Part shown: positions 48,494 to 57,033 of the stretch, one piece after another
Layout of the letters: every line of letters begins with the position of its first letter
Numbering within the stretch: the first letter of the stretch is position 1
DNA from: Leisingera sp. ANG1
GTDB taxonomy: Bacteria > Pseudomonadota > Alphaproteobacteria > Rhodobacterales > Rhodobacteraceae
Assembly: GCF_000203975.2 (NCBI RefSeq)
Contig: NZ_AFCF02000001.1
Span: 248,001 to 312,000 of the forward strand
DNA length: 64,000 nucleotides
Reading direction: 5' to 3'
Notes under the pieces: model-generated
Seen by the model: the letters and a program-made list of their open reading frames with translations, nothing else
What the model was told of the DNA's origin: nothing
The model's database searches: none
Translations under genes and position numbers: made by a program

Positions 48494-50776
48494 GTGGCGC
48501 ATAAGTCACATCTGAGGGCGGCATACGGGCCGTTTGCGGCCTTGGACCGGTGGCGGAGAACCCGCCGGGCGCGCAATATCGGCACCATCGGACTGGTTCT
48601 GCTGGGTCCGGTGCTGGCCTTGGCGACGTTTCTTATCATCGGCCCGCTGGGGCAGGGGGCCTCGTCCAGGTCGCTGCGGCTGATTCTGCTGGCCGACCTC
48701 GTTTACATCCTGACCATTGCAGCGCTGGTGATGGCGCAGATCGTGCGCCTGTTTGCAGCGCGGCGGTCGAAATCGGCTGGCTCCCGGCTGCACCTGCGGC
48801 TGATCGGGGCCTTTGGGTTCCTGGCGCTGATCCCCACCGTCATTGTTGCTGTCTTTGCGGTGCTGACGGTGAATGTCGGGCTTGAGGGCTGGTTTTCGCA
48901 GCGGGTGCGGCAGGTGATCGGCAGCTCGCTGGAGGCTGCAGAAGCCTATCAGTCGCAGCAGAAAGGTGATCTGACCGAGGATGCCCGTGCGCTGGCACGC
49001 TACCTCGACAGCAGCCGGTCGCGCAGTTTTTTCATCAACGATGCCGAACTGCGGCTGGTGCTGGCCCAAGGCCAGCTGCAGGTTCAGCGGGGACTGCGCG
49101 AGGCCTATATTGTTGACAGCGCAGGGCTGATCCGTGCGCGCGGCGAGCGGTCTTATGAGTTCGATTTCGAAAAGCCCAGCGAGCGGCAGCTCGGGGCTGC
49201 CCGCGAAGACGGACTGCTGCTGATCGAGGACTGGGACAACAGCGAGTTCCGCGCACTGGTGCGGCTGGACGCTTTTGTCGACCGGTTCCTGTATATCAGC
49301 CGGGACGTGGACGGCGAGCTGCTGAACCTGCTGGATGACACCCAGGAAACTGCGCATCTGTACCAGCAGCTGGAAAGCGAACGGGGAAGGGTGCTGTTTG
49401 AATTTGCGCTCTTGTATATCGGGTTTGCGGTTATCCTGATCCTGGCCGCGATGTGGCTGGGCATGTGGTTTGCGGAGCGGCTGTCGCGTCCGGTCGGGCG
49501 GCTGACAGTGGCGGCGCAGCGGGTCGGGGCCGGCAATCTGGATGTGCAGGTGCCGATTGAGGACGGCGGTGACGAAATTTCCCAGCTCGGCCAGTACTTC
49601 AACCAGATGACCCGGGAGTTGAAGGCCCAGCACGGCAGGCTCTTGGACAACACCCGCCAGATTGAACGGCGGCGGCGGCTGTTCGACTCGGTTTTGTCCT
49701 CCGTGACCTCAGGCGTGGTTGGCCTTGATGCTGACGGCCGGGTGACCTTCGTGAACCGCTCTGCCGAACGGCTGCTGGACTGGCAGGAGGATCAGCAATC
49801 GCTGGCGCTGGCCGTTGCGGTGCCTGAGTTCGGACCGCTGTTTGCAGAGCTGATCGAGACCGGTGCCGAGGTGGTACAGGAAGAGATCAAGGTGACCCGC
49901 CAAGGCCAGTTGGAGAACCTGCTGGTCAGAATGTCGCCGCGCCGCTCCGGCGAGGGCAGGCTGGAAGGTTATGTGGTGGCCTTTGATGATGTGACCGATC
50001 TGGTCAGCGCCCAGCGGATGGCGGCCTGGGGTGATGTGGCCCGCCGCATTGCCCATGAGATCAAGAACCCGCTGACCCCGATCCAGTTGAGCGCCGAACG
50101 CATCAAGCGCAAGTTCGCCCCCAAGCTGGGCGAGGAGAACAGCGATCAGCTCCAATCCATGACTGACGTGATCGTGCGCCAGACCAATGATCTGCGCAGG
50201 ATCGTAGATGAGTTTTCGAAATTCGCCCGCATGCCGGAACCGGAACGGCGCGAGGAGGATCTGGTGAAACTGGTGCGGGACGCGGTGATCCTGCAGCAGC
50301 AGGGCCAGCCGGATGTCCGGATCAAGGCGGATCTGCCCAAGGCGGAGATGCCCTCGGATCTGGATGCAACCATGATTGGCCAGGCGCTGACCAATCTGAT
50401 CAAGAACGCAGGTGAAGCCATTGAAAGCCTGCAGCAAAAAGGCGCTCCGGAGGGGCTGCTGCCGGAAATCCGGGTTTCTGTCCAAAAGGCCGGCGCTGCC
50501 TATGAGGTCCGGATTGCGGACAATGGCATCGGTCTGCCGGAAGACCGGGCGCGGCTGTTCGAGCCTTATGTGACCACGCGGGATGCTGGCACCGGGCTGG
50601 GGCTGCCGATCGTCAAGAAAATCATCGAAGAGCACGGGGGCACGCTGACGCTGGAAGATGCCCCGGTGTTCGAGGGACACGCGCATAACGGCGCAATGGC
50701 GGTGATCCGCCTGCCCGCCGCAGCCCAGAAAGCGGCGGCGCCTAACAAGAGCACAGTGAAAGCAGGTCTGACATGA
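48494..50776 (+). CDS. ntrY: Membrane sensor kinase NtrY
   Basis: A 760-residue sensor kinase. The N-terminal third has membrane helices (about residues 28-52, 65-85, 100-125 and 300-325) enclosing a periplasmic sensor region, then HAMP, PAS (about 385-480), the H-box IAHEIKNPLTPIQLSAERI and the ATPase domain (ADNGIGLPED, GTGLGLPIVKKI). It pairs with NtrX in nitrogen, redox and cell-envelope control. The GTG at 48494 is preceded by ATGAGGG. The ntrC-ntrY gap of 100 bases holds a small hairpin (GACTC-GCAAA-GAGTC, 48456-48470). It overlaps ntrX by four bases. Confidence 0.96.
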   Translation: MAHKSHLRAAYGPFAALDRWRRTRRARNIGTIGLVLLGPVLALATFLIIGPLGQGASSRSLRLILLADLVYILTIAALVMAQIVRLFAARRSKSAGSRLHLRLIGAFGFLALIPTVIVAVFAVLTVNVGLEGWFSQRVRQVIGSSLEAAEAYQSQQKGDLTEDARALARYLDSSRSRSFFINDAELRLVLAQGQLQVQRGLREAYIVDSAGLIRARGERSYEFDFEKPSERQLGAAREDGLLLIEDWDNSEFRALVRLDAFVDRFLYISRDVDGELLNLLDDTQETAHLYQQLESERGRVLFEFALLYIGFAVILILAAMWLGMWFAERLSRPVGRLTVAAQRVGAGNLDVQVPIEDGGDEISQLGQYFNQMTRELKAQHGRLLDNTRQIERRRRLFDSVLSSVTSGVVGLDADGRVTFVNRSAERLLDWQEDQQSLALAVAVPEFGPLFAELIETGAEVVQEEIKVTRQGQLENLLVRMSPRRSGEGRLEGYVVAFDDVTDLVSAQRMAAWGDVARRIAHEIKNPLTPIQLSAERIKRKFAPKLGEENSDQLQSMTDVIVRQTNDLRRIVDEFSKFARMPEPERREEDLVKLVRDAVILQQQGQPDVRIKADLPKAEMPSDLDATMIGQALTNLIKNAGEAIESLQQKGAPEGLLPEIRVSVQKAGAAYEVRIADNGIGLPEDRARLFEPYVTTRDAGTGLGLPIVKKIIEEHGGTLTLEDAPVFEGHAHNGAMAVIRLPAAAQKAAAPNKSTVKAGLT

Positions 50777-52182
50777 GTGACATTCTGATTGTTGATGACG
50801 AGCGCGACATCCGCGAACTGGTCTCGGACATTCTTGAGGACGAAGGCTATGCCACCCGCAAGGCGGGCAGTTCCGACGAATGCATGGCGCGGCTGGAAGA
50901 GGCCCAGCCGGCCCTGATGATCCTGGATATTTGGCTGAAGGACAGCCAGATGGACGGGATCGACATCCTGAAGGCGGTGAAGCGGGACACGCCGGATATT
51001 CCGGTGGTGATCATTTCCGGCCATGGCAACATTGAAATCGCGGTCGCGGCGATCAAGCAGGGCGCCTATGACTTCATCGAGAAGCCCTTCAACATCGACC
51101 AGCTGATGGTGGTGATCCGGCGTGCGATGGAAACCTCGCGCCTGCGCCGGGAGAATACCGATCTGAAGCGCAAGGACACCGGGCCGGCAGAGATGATCGG
51201 TACCTCTGCGGCGTTCCGCACCCTGACCAGCCAGCTCGACAAGGTGACGAAATCCAATGGCCGGGTGATGCTGACCGGCCCGGCGGGCAGCGGCAAGGAG
51301 ATTGCAGCGCGCTATATCCACGCCAATTCAAACCGCGCCTCTGCGCCCTTTGTCACCGTGAACTGCGCCAGCATTGAACCGGACCGGATGGAAGAGGTTC
51401 TGTTCGGCCGCGAATCCTCGGAGCGCGGTGTGGAGCCGGGGCTGCTGGAGCAGGCGCATGGCGGCGTGATGTTCTTTGACGAGGTCGCAGACATGCCGCT
51501 GGGCACCCAGTCCAAGATCCTGCGTGTGCTGGTGGACCAGCAGTTCCAGCGGGTCGGCGGTTCGGACAAGATCAAAGTCGACCTTCGGGTGGTGTCCTCC
51601 ACCAACAAGGATCTGGATGCCGAGATCGAGGCCGGCACGTTCCGCCAGGAGCTGTATCACCGGCTGAACGTGGTGCCGGTGGCGGTGCCCTCACTGGCGG
51701 ACCGGCGCGAGGATATCCCGTTGCTGGCGGGCCATTTCATCGCCCAGTTCAACGAGGCCCAGGGCCTGCCGCTGCGCGAGCTGACAGATGAGGCCGTGGC
51801 GCTGATGCAGACCATGCTGTGGCCGGGCAATGTGCGCCAGCTGAAAAACCTGGTGGAGCGGGTGCTGATCCTGGGTGACGGCAGCGGCCCGATTGAGGCC
51901 AAGGATCTGCCGCGCGAGGAAGAAAAGCCGCAGGAGGAAGGCCGGGTGGTGCTGTCCGGTGCGCTGGCGACCCTGCCGCTGCGCGAGGCGCGGGAGGCGT
52001 TTGAACGCGAATACCTGCTGACCCAGATCAACCGCTTTGGCGGCAACATCAGCCGCACGGCGTCTTTTGTCGGCATGGAACGCTCAGCACTGCACCGCAA
52101 GCTGAAGTCGCTGGGGGTGGTCACTTCCAACAAGGCGGGCGCCCGGGTGGCGCATGTGGAAGCCGAAGAAGAACAGGCCTGA
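50773..52182 (+). CDS. ntrX: Response regulator NtrX
   Basis: A 469-residue NtrC-family regulator: receiver (VDDERD, phospho-acceptor in LILD-type IWLKDSQMDG), AAA+ domain with an altered Walker A (GPAGSGKE) and Walker B FFDEVADMP, and a C-terminal HTH (GGNISRTASFVGMERSALHRKLKSL). The GAFTGA motif is absent; the loop reads LFGRESSERGVEPGLLEQAHGG. NtrX of Brucella and Rhodobacter relatives also lacks it and does not depend on sigma-54. It ends the operon; a hairpin terminator follows. Confidence 0.96.
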   Translation: MSDILIVDDERDIRELVSDILEDEGYATRKAGSSDECMARLEEAQPALMILDIWLKDSQMDGIDILKAVKRDTPDIPVVIISGHGNIEIAVAAIKQGAYDFIEKPFNIDQLMVVIRRAMETSRLRRENTDLKRKDTGPAEMIGTSAAFRTLTSQLDKVTKSNGRVMLTGPAGSGKEIAARYIHANSNRASAPFVTVNCASIEPDRMEEVLFGRESSERGVEPGLLEQAHGGVMFFDEVADMPLGTQSKILRVLVDQQFQRVGGSDKIKVDLRVVSSTNKDLDAEIEAGTFRQELYHRLNVVPVAVPSLADRREDIPLLAGHFIAQFNEAQGLPLRELTDEAVALMQTMLWPGNVRQLKNLVERVLILGDGSGPIEAKDLPREEEKPQEEGRVVLSGALATLPLREAREAFEREYLLTQINRFGGNISRTASFVGMERSALHRKLKSLGVVTSNKAGARVAHVEAEEEQA

Positions 52183-52193
52183 GAATGGCCCCC

Positions 52194-52222
52194 GCGCGCC
52201 CGGAAAGCTCCGGGCGCGCTTT
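52194..52222 (+). terminator. Terminator after ntrX
   Basis: Perfect 10-bp stem GCGCGCCCGG/CCGGGCGCGC with a 6-base loop, then TTTGG. It lies between the converging ntrX and caspase genes. The T tract is short, so termination may be partial. Confidence 0.6.
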
Positions 52223-52226
52223 GGTA

Positions 52227-54566
52227 TCAGAACAGGTCCTGGCGGATCGGGTTCAGTGCGAAATGGACCTGTGCTGCCAGTTGAAGCTGGCTGATGGCGT
52301 CCTCCGGAACCGTTGCGGGCAGACCCGCTTGGCGGGCCCAGTCGGCCAGTTCCCGGCGTGAGGCCGGGCCGAACTGGCCGTCAACAGAAATGCCGGAGCC
52401 GAGCTCACGCAGGACGGATTGGGTGGCGGCGGATATGTCCGCCGTTGTCATACCCGCCAGCAGCTCCCGTGCGGCGGCACGAGCATCCGGGTCGTTCAGC
52501 GCCATTGCTTTGCCGGCCCGCGCCGCTGCAGCATGGGCCGGAATGCGGTCTCCCAGCCGGTTCAGCGCAACCCAGGCACCGTTGGCGCCGCCCCAAGCGT
52601 CGCCGCGTGCAAGCCCCATGTCATACCATTCCAGCGCCTCGGCGGCATCGCTGCCGGGCAGATCGCCGTTCATGATCATCCGGCCGATCTCACCCGGGGC
52701 ATGCGGATGGCCCAGCTGGGCGGCCTCGGCAAACAGCGCGCGGGCTTTTTCCTTGTCCACCGCCTTGCCAGCGCCGCCATCCCGGTAGACATAGCCCAGG
52801 TTGGCCGTGCCGTAGATGTCGCCGCGCCCGGCGGAGGCTTCCAGATAGGTCAGCCCGCGCTCCGGCTGCGCCAGTTCATCGCCGCTCCACAGGAAGAACA
52901 CGCCCAGTTCGTTCAGAGCATAGGTATGGCCCAGCTCCACCGCGCGGCTGAGCAGGTCAAAGCCGCGCTGTTTCTCCTCCGCCGTTCCGTTCTTGCGCAG
53001 GAGCCGCTTGCCGCGGGCATGCATCGAAAACGGGTCGCCGGCCTCGATCCCCTTGTCCCACAGGGAAAATGCCTTGTCCGGATTGTAGGGGATCGGCACG
53101 GTTTCGCGGTCGACATTCGGCGTGACATGCAGGTAGGCGACCGCGTTATAGGCGCGGACATGGCCCAGTTCCGCTGCCTTCTCAAAGGTTTCGTAGGCCT
53201 CCATCAGGCGGCCCTGGCCCTGCAGGGCGCGGCCCAGCTGATAATGCAGCCGCCCGAGGTCTGGCGCCGCCTCGACGGCCTCGCGGCAGGCGGTTTCCGC
53301 TGCCTTGAGGTCGATTTCATTGGGAAAGCGGAACAGGCCGACGCCTTGCGGATCCAGCAGGTCGCCTGCTTCAAGATCGCATTGGCGGGCAATCATCTCC
53401 AGGTTGACGGTGACGTCGCGTACCGTGTCCGCCTGCGCCAGCCGCAGCACCATCCGGTCCTTGCGGACCTGGCCGCCGTCCTTGCGGGCGGGCAGTTCCG
53501 ACAGTTTGGGGGCATAGCTGAGGCTGAGGGCGCTTCCCTCTCCGGACCGCAGCGAGGTCACGCCTGCGGAGGGTGTCTCAACAATCGACACCTTGGTGCC
53601 GGCCTGGACGTAGGGGTTGATTTCCGGCGCCAGTTCCAAGGCCCGGCCAAGCGGCACCTTCAGAGACAGTTCTGCCGGGATCTGGTCGAGGCTGGCAGGT
53701 GCAGGTTCCGTGGTGGCTTCCGGCTCCGCTAGGGCGACATTCAGCGACCGTTCGGCGGGGCGCAGATATATCTTCTGCATCAAGGTGGAGCTTTCCCAGG
53801 GCACCTGGGTGTTGCCGGTGGCGCTGTAGACATCGCTGCGGATGGCCGCCAGCACGGTCATGGCGTCCTCATTGGGGTTGTCGGGAAAATGCCGCACGAC
53901 AGAGGCGGTGTAGGGGCTGTTGCTGCCGGGCTCCCCATCCAGAGCGGTGGCGCCGGGGGAGGTGGAAAACGCCACCAGTGTGTTCAGCGGCGGGCGGAAC
54001 ACGTCAAAACCTTCGCGCGCCTCATAGAGCTGGGCGCCGACCTCGGCGTTGAGCTTGGCCTGCGGCACCGGATTGTCGCGGCAGGAATCCAGCATCAGGA
54101 TCTGGCTCCCGGCCTTGCCGCCCAGAATGGCGGACACGCGGTCCAGCGTCACCGACTGGAACGGCAGATCGTGAATGCCCGAAAGCTCCGCATCGCTGGT
54201 CAGCAGATAGTTACGCCGCCCCAGCTGGATGCCGTGGCCTGCGTAATAGAAAAACACCTGGCTGCCATCGCGGATGTTGAGCGCGGCCTGGCGCAGCAGC
54301 GCCTCAAAGCCGCGTTTGTCCAGGTCGTAGCCCTCGTAGACGGTATACCCGAAGGACTTGAGCATCCCGGCCATCGCCTCAGCGTCCTTGCGGGTATTGG
54401 TCAGATCGCTGACGTGGTCGTAATCCTGGATGCCGATGACGATGGCGGTTTCCGGGGCGGCACCCCGTTCGCTGGTTTCATAGGCCGCCTGCGCTGCCGC
54501 TGGCGGCAGCGCAAAGGTCAGCAATGCGGCTGCAATCGCTGGATGAAGGGGGGGGAGGGCTGTCAT
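52227..54566 (-). CDS. Secreted caspase-like (C14) protein with SEL1 repeats
   Basis: A 779-residue exported protein. A signal peptide (to about residue 26, PPAAAQA) precedes a caspase/metacaspase domain (about 38-260) with the catalytic histidine H111 (YYAGHGIQ) and cysteine C162 (LMLDSCRDNP). A linker follows, then TPR/SEL1-like repeats (about 430-690; for example AYETFEKAAELGHVRAYNAVAYL and ARALFAEAAQLGHPHAPGEIG). The last 80 residues contain GISVDGQFGPASRRELADWARQ, like a peptidoglycan-binding repeat. The active-site pair is intact, so it should cleave after basic or acidic residues; its target is unknown. It starts 15 bases after the stop of a lipoprotein gene and has no clear ribosome site of its own, so translational coupling is likely. 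Confidence 0.87.
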   Translation of the reverse strand: MTALPPLHPAIAAALLTFALPPAAAQAAYETSERGAAPETAIVIGIQDYDHVSDLTNTRKDAEAMAGMLKSFGYTVYEGYDLDKRGFEALLRQAALNIRDGSQVFFYYAGHGIQLGRRNYLLTSDAELSGIHDLPFQSVTLDRVSAILGGKAGSQILMLDSCRDNPVPQAKLNAEVGAQLYEAREGFDVFRPPLNTLVAFSTSPGATALDGEPGSNSPYTASVVRHFPDNPNEDAMTVLAAIRSDVYSATGNTQVPWESSTLMQKIYLRPAERSLNVALAEPEATTEPAPASLDQIPAELSLKVPLGRALELAPEINPYVQAGTKVSIVETPSAGVTSLRSGEGSALSLSYAPKLSELPARKDGGQVRKDRMVLRLAQADTVRDVTVNLEMIARQCDLEAGDLLDPQGVGLFRFPNEIDLKAAETACREAVEAAPDLGRLHYQLGRALQGQGRLMEAYETFEKAAELGHVRAYNAVAYLHVTPNVDRETVPIPYNPDKAFSLWDKGIEAGDPFSMHARGKRLLRKNGTAEEKQRGFDLLSRAVELGHTYALNELGVFFLWSGDELAQPERGLTYLEASAGRGDIYGTANLGYVYRDGGAGKAVDKEKARALFAEAAQLGHPHAPGEIGRMIMNGDLPGSDAAEALEWYDMGLARGDAWGGANGAWVALNRLGDRIPAHAAAARAGKAMALNDPDARAAARELLAGMTTADISAATQSVLRELGSGISVDGQFGPASRRELADWARQAGLPATVPEDAISQLQLAAQVHFALNPIRQDLF
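54548..54555. repeat. 8-nt G run at codons 4-7 of the caspase gene
   Basis: Eight G residues on the plus strand (CCCCCCCC in the coding strand). Slippage here would frameshift the caspase gene at its start. Confidence 0.5.
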
Positions 54567-54581
54567 GGCGAGGACAGGGGG

Positions 54582-54941
54582 TTAACCCCAGCCTCCGCCA
54601 CCGCCGGAGCCGCCACCACCGCCCCCCCCCCCCCCCCCCCCCCCCCCACCCCCCCCCCCCCCCCCCCCGCCCCCCCCGCCGCCCCCCCCGCCGCCGCCGC
54701 CGCCGGCACCAGCGCCGCCACCGCCCGGCGGGCCAACGGGTTCAATGGCTGGCGCCGCCGGTGCTGGAGCCGCTACAGGAGCAGTTGAAGTCGCGGACGC
54801 AGGCCGCGTGGCAGGCGCACTGTAGGTTGCGGGAGCAGGGGCCGGTGCGGCTGAAGGCGGCGGCGCTATCGGAGCCGTTGGTTCACAGGCCGCAGTGACG
54901 GCTGCCAAGGGCAGCGCTGCAAACAGGAAATGAATCCGCAT
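54582..54941 (-). CDS. Gly-tract lipoprotein-like protein
   Basis: A 119-residue exported protein: MRIHFLFAALPLAAVTAAC resembles a lipoprotein signal with C19 (a loose lipobox), then a Pro/Ala-rich region, then about 35 nearly uninterrupted glycines (roughly residues 73-115), ending SGGGGGWG. The Gly tract is encoded by C runs on the plus strand of 26 and 20 nt, so length in the assembly is uncertain and slippage is expected. Frame 0 stops 15 bases before the caspase start. No known family is recognised. It may be a phase-variable gene or, if the run was misread, a miscalled frame. Confidence 0.6.
   Translation of the reverse strand: MRIHFLFAALPLAAVTAACEPTAPIAPPPSAAPAPAPATYSAPATRPASATSTAPVAAPAPAAPAIEPVGPPGGGGAGAGGGGGGGGGGGGGGGGGGGGGGGGGGGGGGGGSGGGGGWG
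54622..54689. repeat. Poly-C mononucleotide tracts
   Basis: Runs of C: 26 nt at 54622-54647, 20 nt at 54649-54668, 8 nt at 54670-54677 and 8 nt at 54682-54689, with only single A or G interruptions. They lie inside the Gly-tract gene. Such long G/C runs are rare in this otherwise ordinary chromosome and are also error-prone in sequencing. On the minus strand they could form G-quadruplexes. Confidence 0.9.
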
Positions 54942-55074
54942 CGGGTACCTTTCTCTATTGAGAATACTGGTTGCAAATAAAACAATCGGTGTTCAGCCTA
55001 CTTGATCTTAGGCCGCAAATCAAAACTGTCCTGCCGCAAAATAGCTGTTCAGGTCCGCGGGGAGACTGGATTTC

Positions 55075-55542
55075 CTAGCCGCCGGTGCGGATGACAATGC
55101 TGCCATCCCGGTTCCGCTGCGCGCAGGAGGCTTCGCTCAAGGGGGCCAGCCGCGGCCCTGCGGGGACTGCCGCGTTGCGCTGGGTGCAGCGTTTCAGCGC
55201 AATTTGCTGATACCCTTTCGAGGCCATGCAGGATTTTTCCAGCCGTTTGCGCAGGGGCTTGTTCACATCGACAGTGTAAATGCCGCCGTCCACCCAGTAT
55301 CCAGGCCGGTAGTAACACTTGCCGCCGTGGCAGACCTGCCTGCCCGGGTAGAAGACAGGGGGATGCTGCCGGATTTCATTTGCGACAGGGGCGTCTTTCA
55401 GTGCCTGGGTGGCGCAGGTCAGCTCATCACTTTGCAGGCGGGAAACCTCTGCCCCCTGCTTGTAGTAGACCGGCAGCGGTCCGCAGGCCGTTGCGAAGGC
55501 CAGCAAAACAGCGGCTGCCGTGACTGTCAAACTCCGTCGCAT
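55075..55542 (-). CDS. Small lipoprotein of unknown function
   Basis: A 155-residue exported protein starting MRRSLTVTAAAVLLAFATAC, a signal with a lipobox-like cysteine at C20. It then has a cysteine-rich region (LTCATQALKD, PGRQVCHGGKCYYRPGYW, LEKSCMASKGY), with about five to six further cysteines that probably form disulfides in the periplasm. No known family is recognised. The longer frame to 55608 was rejected. It is the first gene of the minus-strand insert, 133 bases upstream of the Gly-tract gene, and diverges from trkA. Confidence 0.75.
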   Translation of the reverse strand: MRRSLTVTAAAVLLAFATACGPLPVYYKQGAEVSRLQSDELTCATQALKDAPVANEIRQHPPVFYPGRQVCHGGKCYYRPGYWVDGGIYTVDVNKPLRKRLEKSCMASKGYQQIALKRCTQRNAAVPAGPRLAPLSEASCAQRNRDGSIVIRTGG

Positions 55543-55655
55543 GGTGAAAGAATGGCCGCAAACTGAGGAAGTTACAATTAATTTGACCGTGAAAGCGGCA
55601 TCTGTCATTCACATCGGACAAATCTCTGCCCGAAACTCCGCCAAGGGACATGTAA

Positions 55656-57032
55656 ATGAAGGTCATTATCTGCGGCGCGGGCCAGGTCGGCTGGCAGATC
55701 GCCCGGCACCTGTCCGGTGAGCACAATGATGTCACGGTGGTTGACAGCAATGCGGAGCTGGTGCGGCGGGCGACCGACACTTTGGACGTGCAGGGCATTC
55801 ACGGCTTTGCCTCATATCCGGACGTATTGGACCGGGCCGGGGCACGGGACGCGGACATGATCATCGCCGCCACCCACTCGGACGAGGTCAACATGGTGAC
55901 CTGCCAGGTGGCGCACTCCGTCTTCAAGGTTCAGCGCAAGATCGCGCGGCTGCGGGCCAAGAGCTACCTGACCGCGATCTATTCCGATCTGTACCAGCGC
56001 GAGCATTTGCCGATTGACGTAGTGATCAGCCCGGAGCGGGAGGTTGCCGCGGCGGCGATGCAGCGGCTGTCGGCGCCAGCCGCCTTTGATACCGAGACCT
56101 TCATGGGCGGCCAGGCGCAGCTTTTGGGCATCCAGATTGATGCCGAATGCCCGGTGGTAAACACGCCGCTGCGCCAGTTGACGGACCTGTTTTCTACGCT
56201 GCGTGCAATTGTGGTGGGGGTCCGCCGTGATGGCACACTGTTTGCGCCGGAGCCGGGCGACCAGCTGTTCGTGGGCGACAGCTGCTATGTGTTCTCGCAT
56301 GTGGACGACGTGCCGCGCACCATCGAGGTGTTCGGCAAGAAAGAGAAACGCCAGGACCGGGTAGTTGTGGTCGGCGGCGGCAACGTCGGGCTGGAAGTGG
56401 CGAAAGCGCTGGAAAGCAGCACCTCGCGGATCCGGGCCAAGGTGATCGAGCGGGACCGCAAATGCGCCGAACGCGCCGCCGAGGCGCTGGAGCGCACAAT
56501 CGTGCTGAACGGTGACGGTCTGGACCGCTCGCTGATGATCGAGGCTGGCATCGACAAGGCCGACGCGCTGCTGGCGGTGACCGACGACGACAAGGTCAAC
56601 ATGCTGGCGGCAGTGCGCGCCAAGGCCGAAGGCTGCCCGCTGGCAATTGCGCTGATCAATGACCCGACTCTGGTACCTCTGCTGCCGCACCTCGGGATTG
56701 ACGCCTATATCAACCCGCGCTCCACCACTGTCAGCTCCATCCTGCGCCACATCCGCTATGGCCGGGTGCGGCAGGTCTACTCGCTGGGCGACGCAGAGGC
56801 AGAGATGATCGAGGCCGAGGTGCTGTCGACCTCGCCGATTGCCGGGCAGATGATCCGCGAGACCGACTTTCCCGAGGGCGTGCTGGTTGGCGGCATTCTG
56901 AAGGGCGGCGATATGCTGCGCCCGTCGGGTGAAACCCGGATCGAGGAAGGCGACGTGATCGCGCTGTTTGCAATGGCGGACGACGTGCCCGAGGTGGAGC
57001 GGCTCCTGCAGGTGTCGATCGACTACTTCTAG
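55656..57032 (+). CDS. trkA: Potassium-uptake regulatory protein TrkA
   Basis: A 458-residue peripheral membrane protein that gates TrkH in response to nucleotides. It has two RCK modules: the first Rossmann fold begins VIICGAGQVGWQIARHL, and the second VVVVGGGNVGLEVAKAL at about residue 232. Each is followed by a C-terminal RCK domain. trkH begins two bases after the stop. Confidence 0.96.
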   Translation: MKVIICGAGQVGWQIARHLSGEHNDVTVVDSNAELVRRATDTLDVQGIHGFASYPDVLDRAGARDADMIIAATHSDEVNMVTCQVAHSVFKVQRKIARLRAKSYLTAIYSDLYQREHLPIDVVISPEREVAAAAMQRLSAPAAFDTETFMGGQAQLLGIQIDAECPVVNTPLRQLTDLFSTLRAIVVGVRRDGTLFAPEPGDQLFVGDSCYVFSHVDDVPRTIEVFGKKEKRQDRVVVVGGGNVGLEVAKALESSTSRIRAKVIERDRKCAERAAEALERTIVLNGDGLDRSLMIEAGIDKADALLAVTDDDKVNMLAAVRAKAEGCPLAIALINDPTLVPLLPHLGIDAYINPRSTTVSSILRHIRYGRVRQVYSLGDAEAEMIEAEVLSTSPIAGQMIRETDFPEGVLVGGILKGGDMLRPSGETRIEEGDVIALFAMADDVPEVERLLQVSIDYF

Positions 57033-57033
57033 C

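Noticed and set aside
52419-53732. 437-codon plus-strand frame opposite the caspase gene
   Set aside because: No ribosome site or motif; the opposite strand has intact caspase and SEL1 features.
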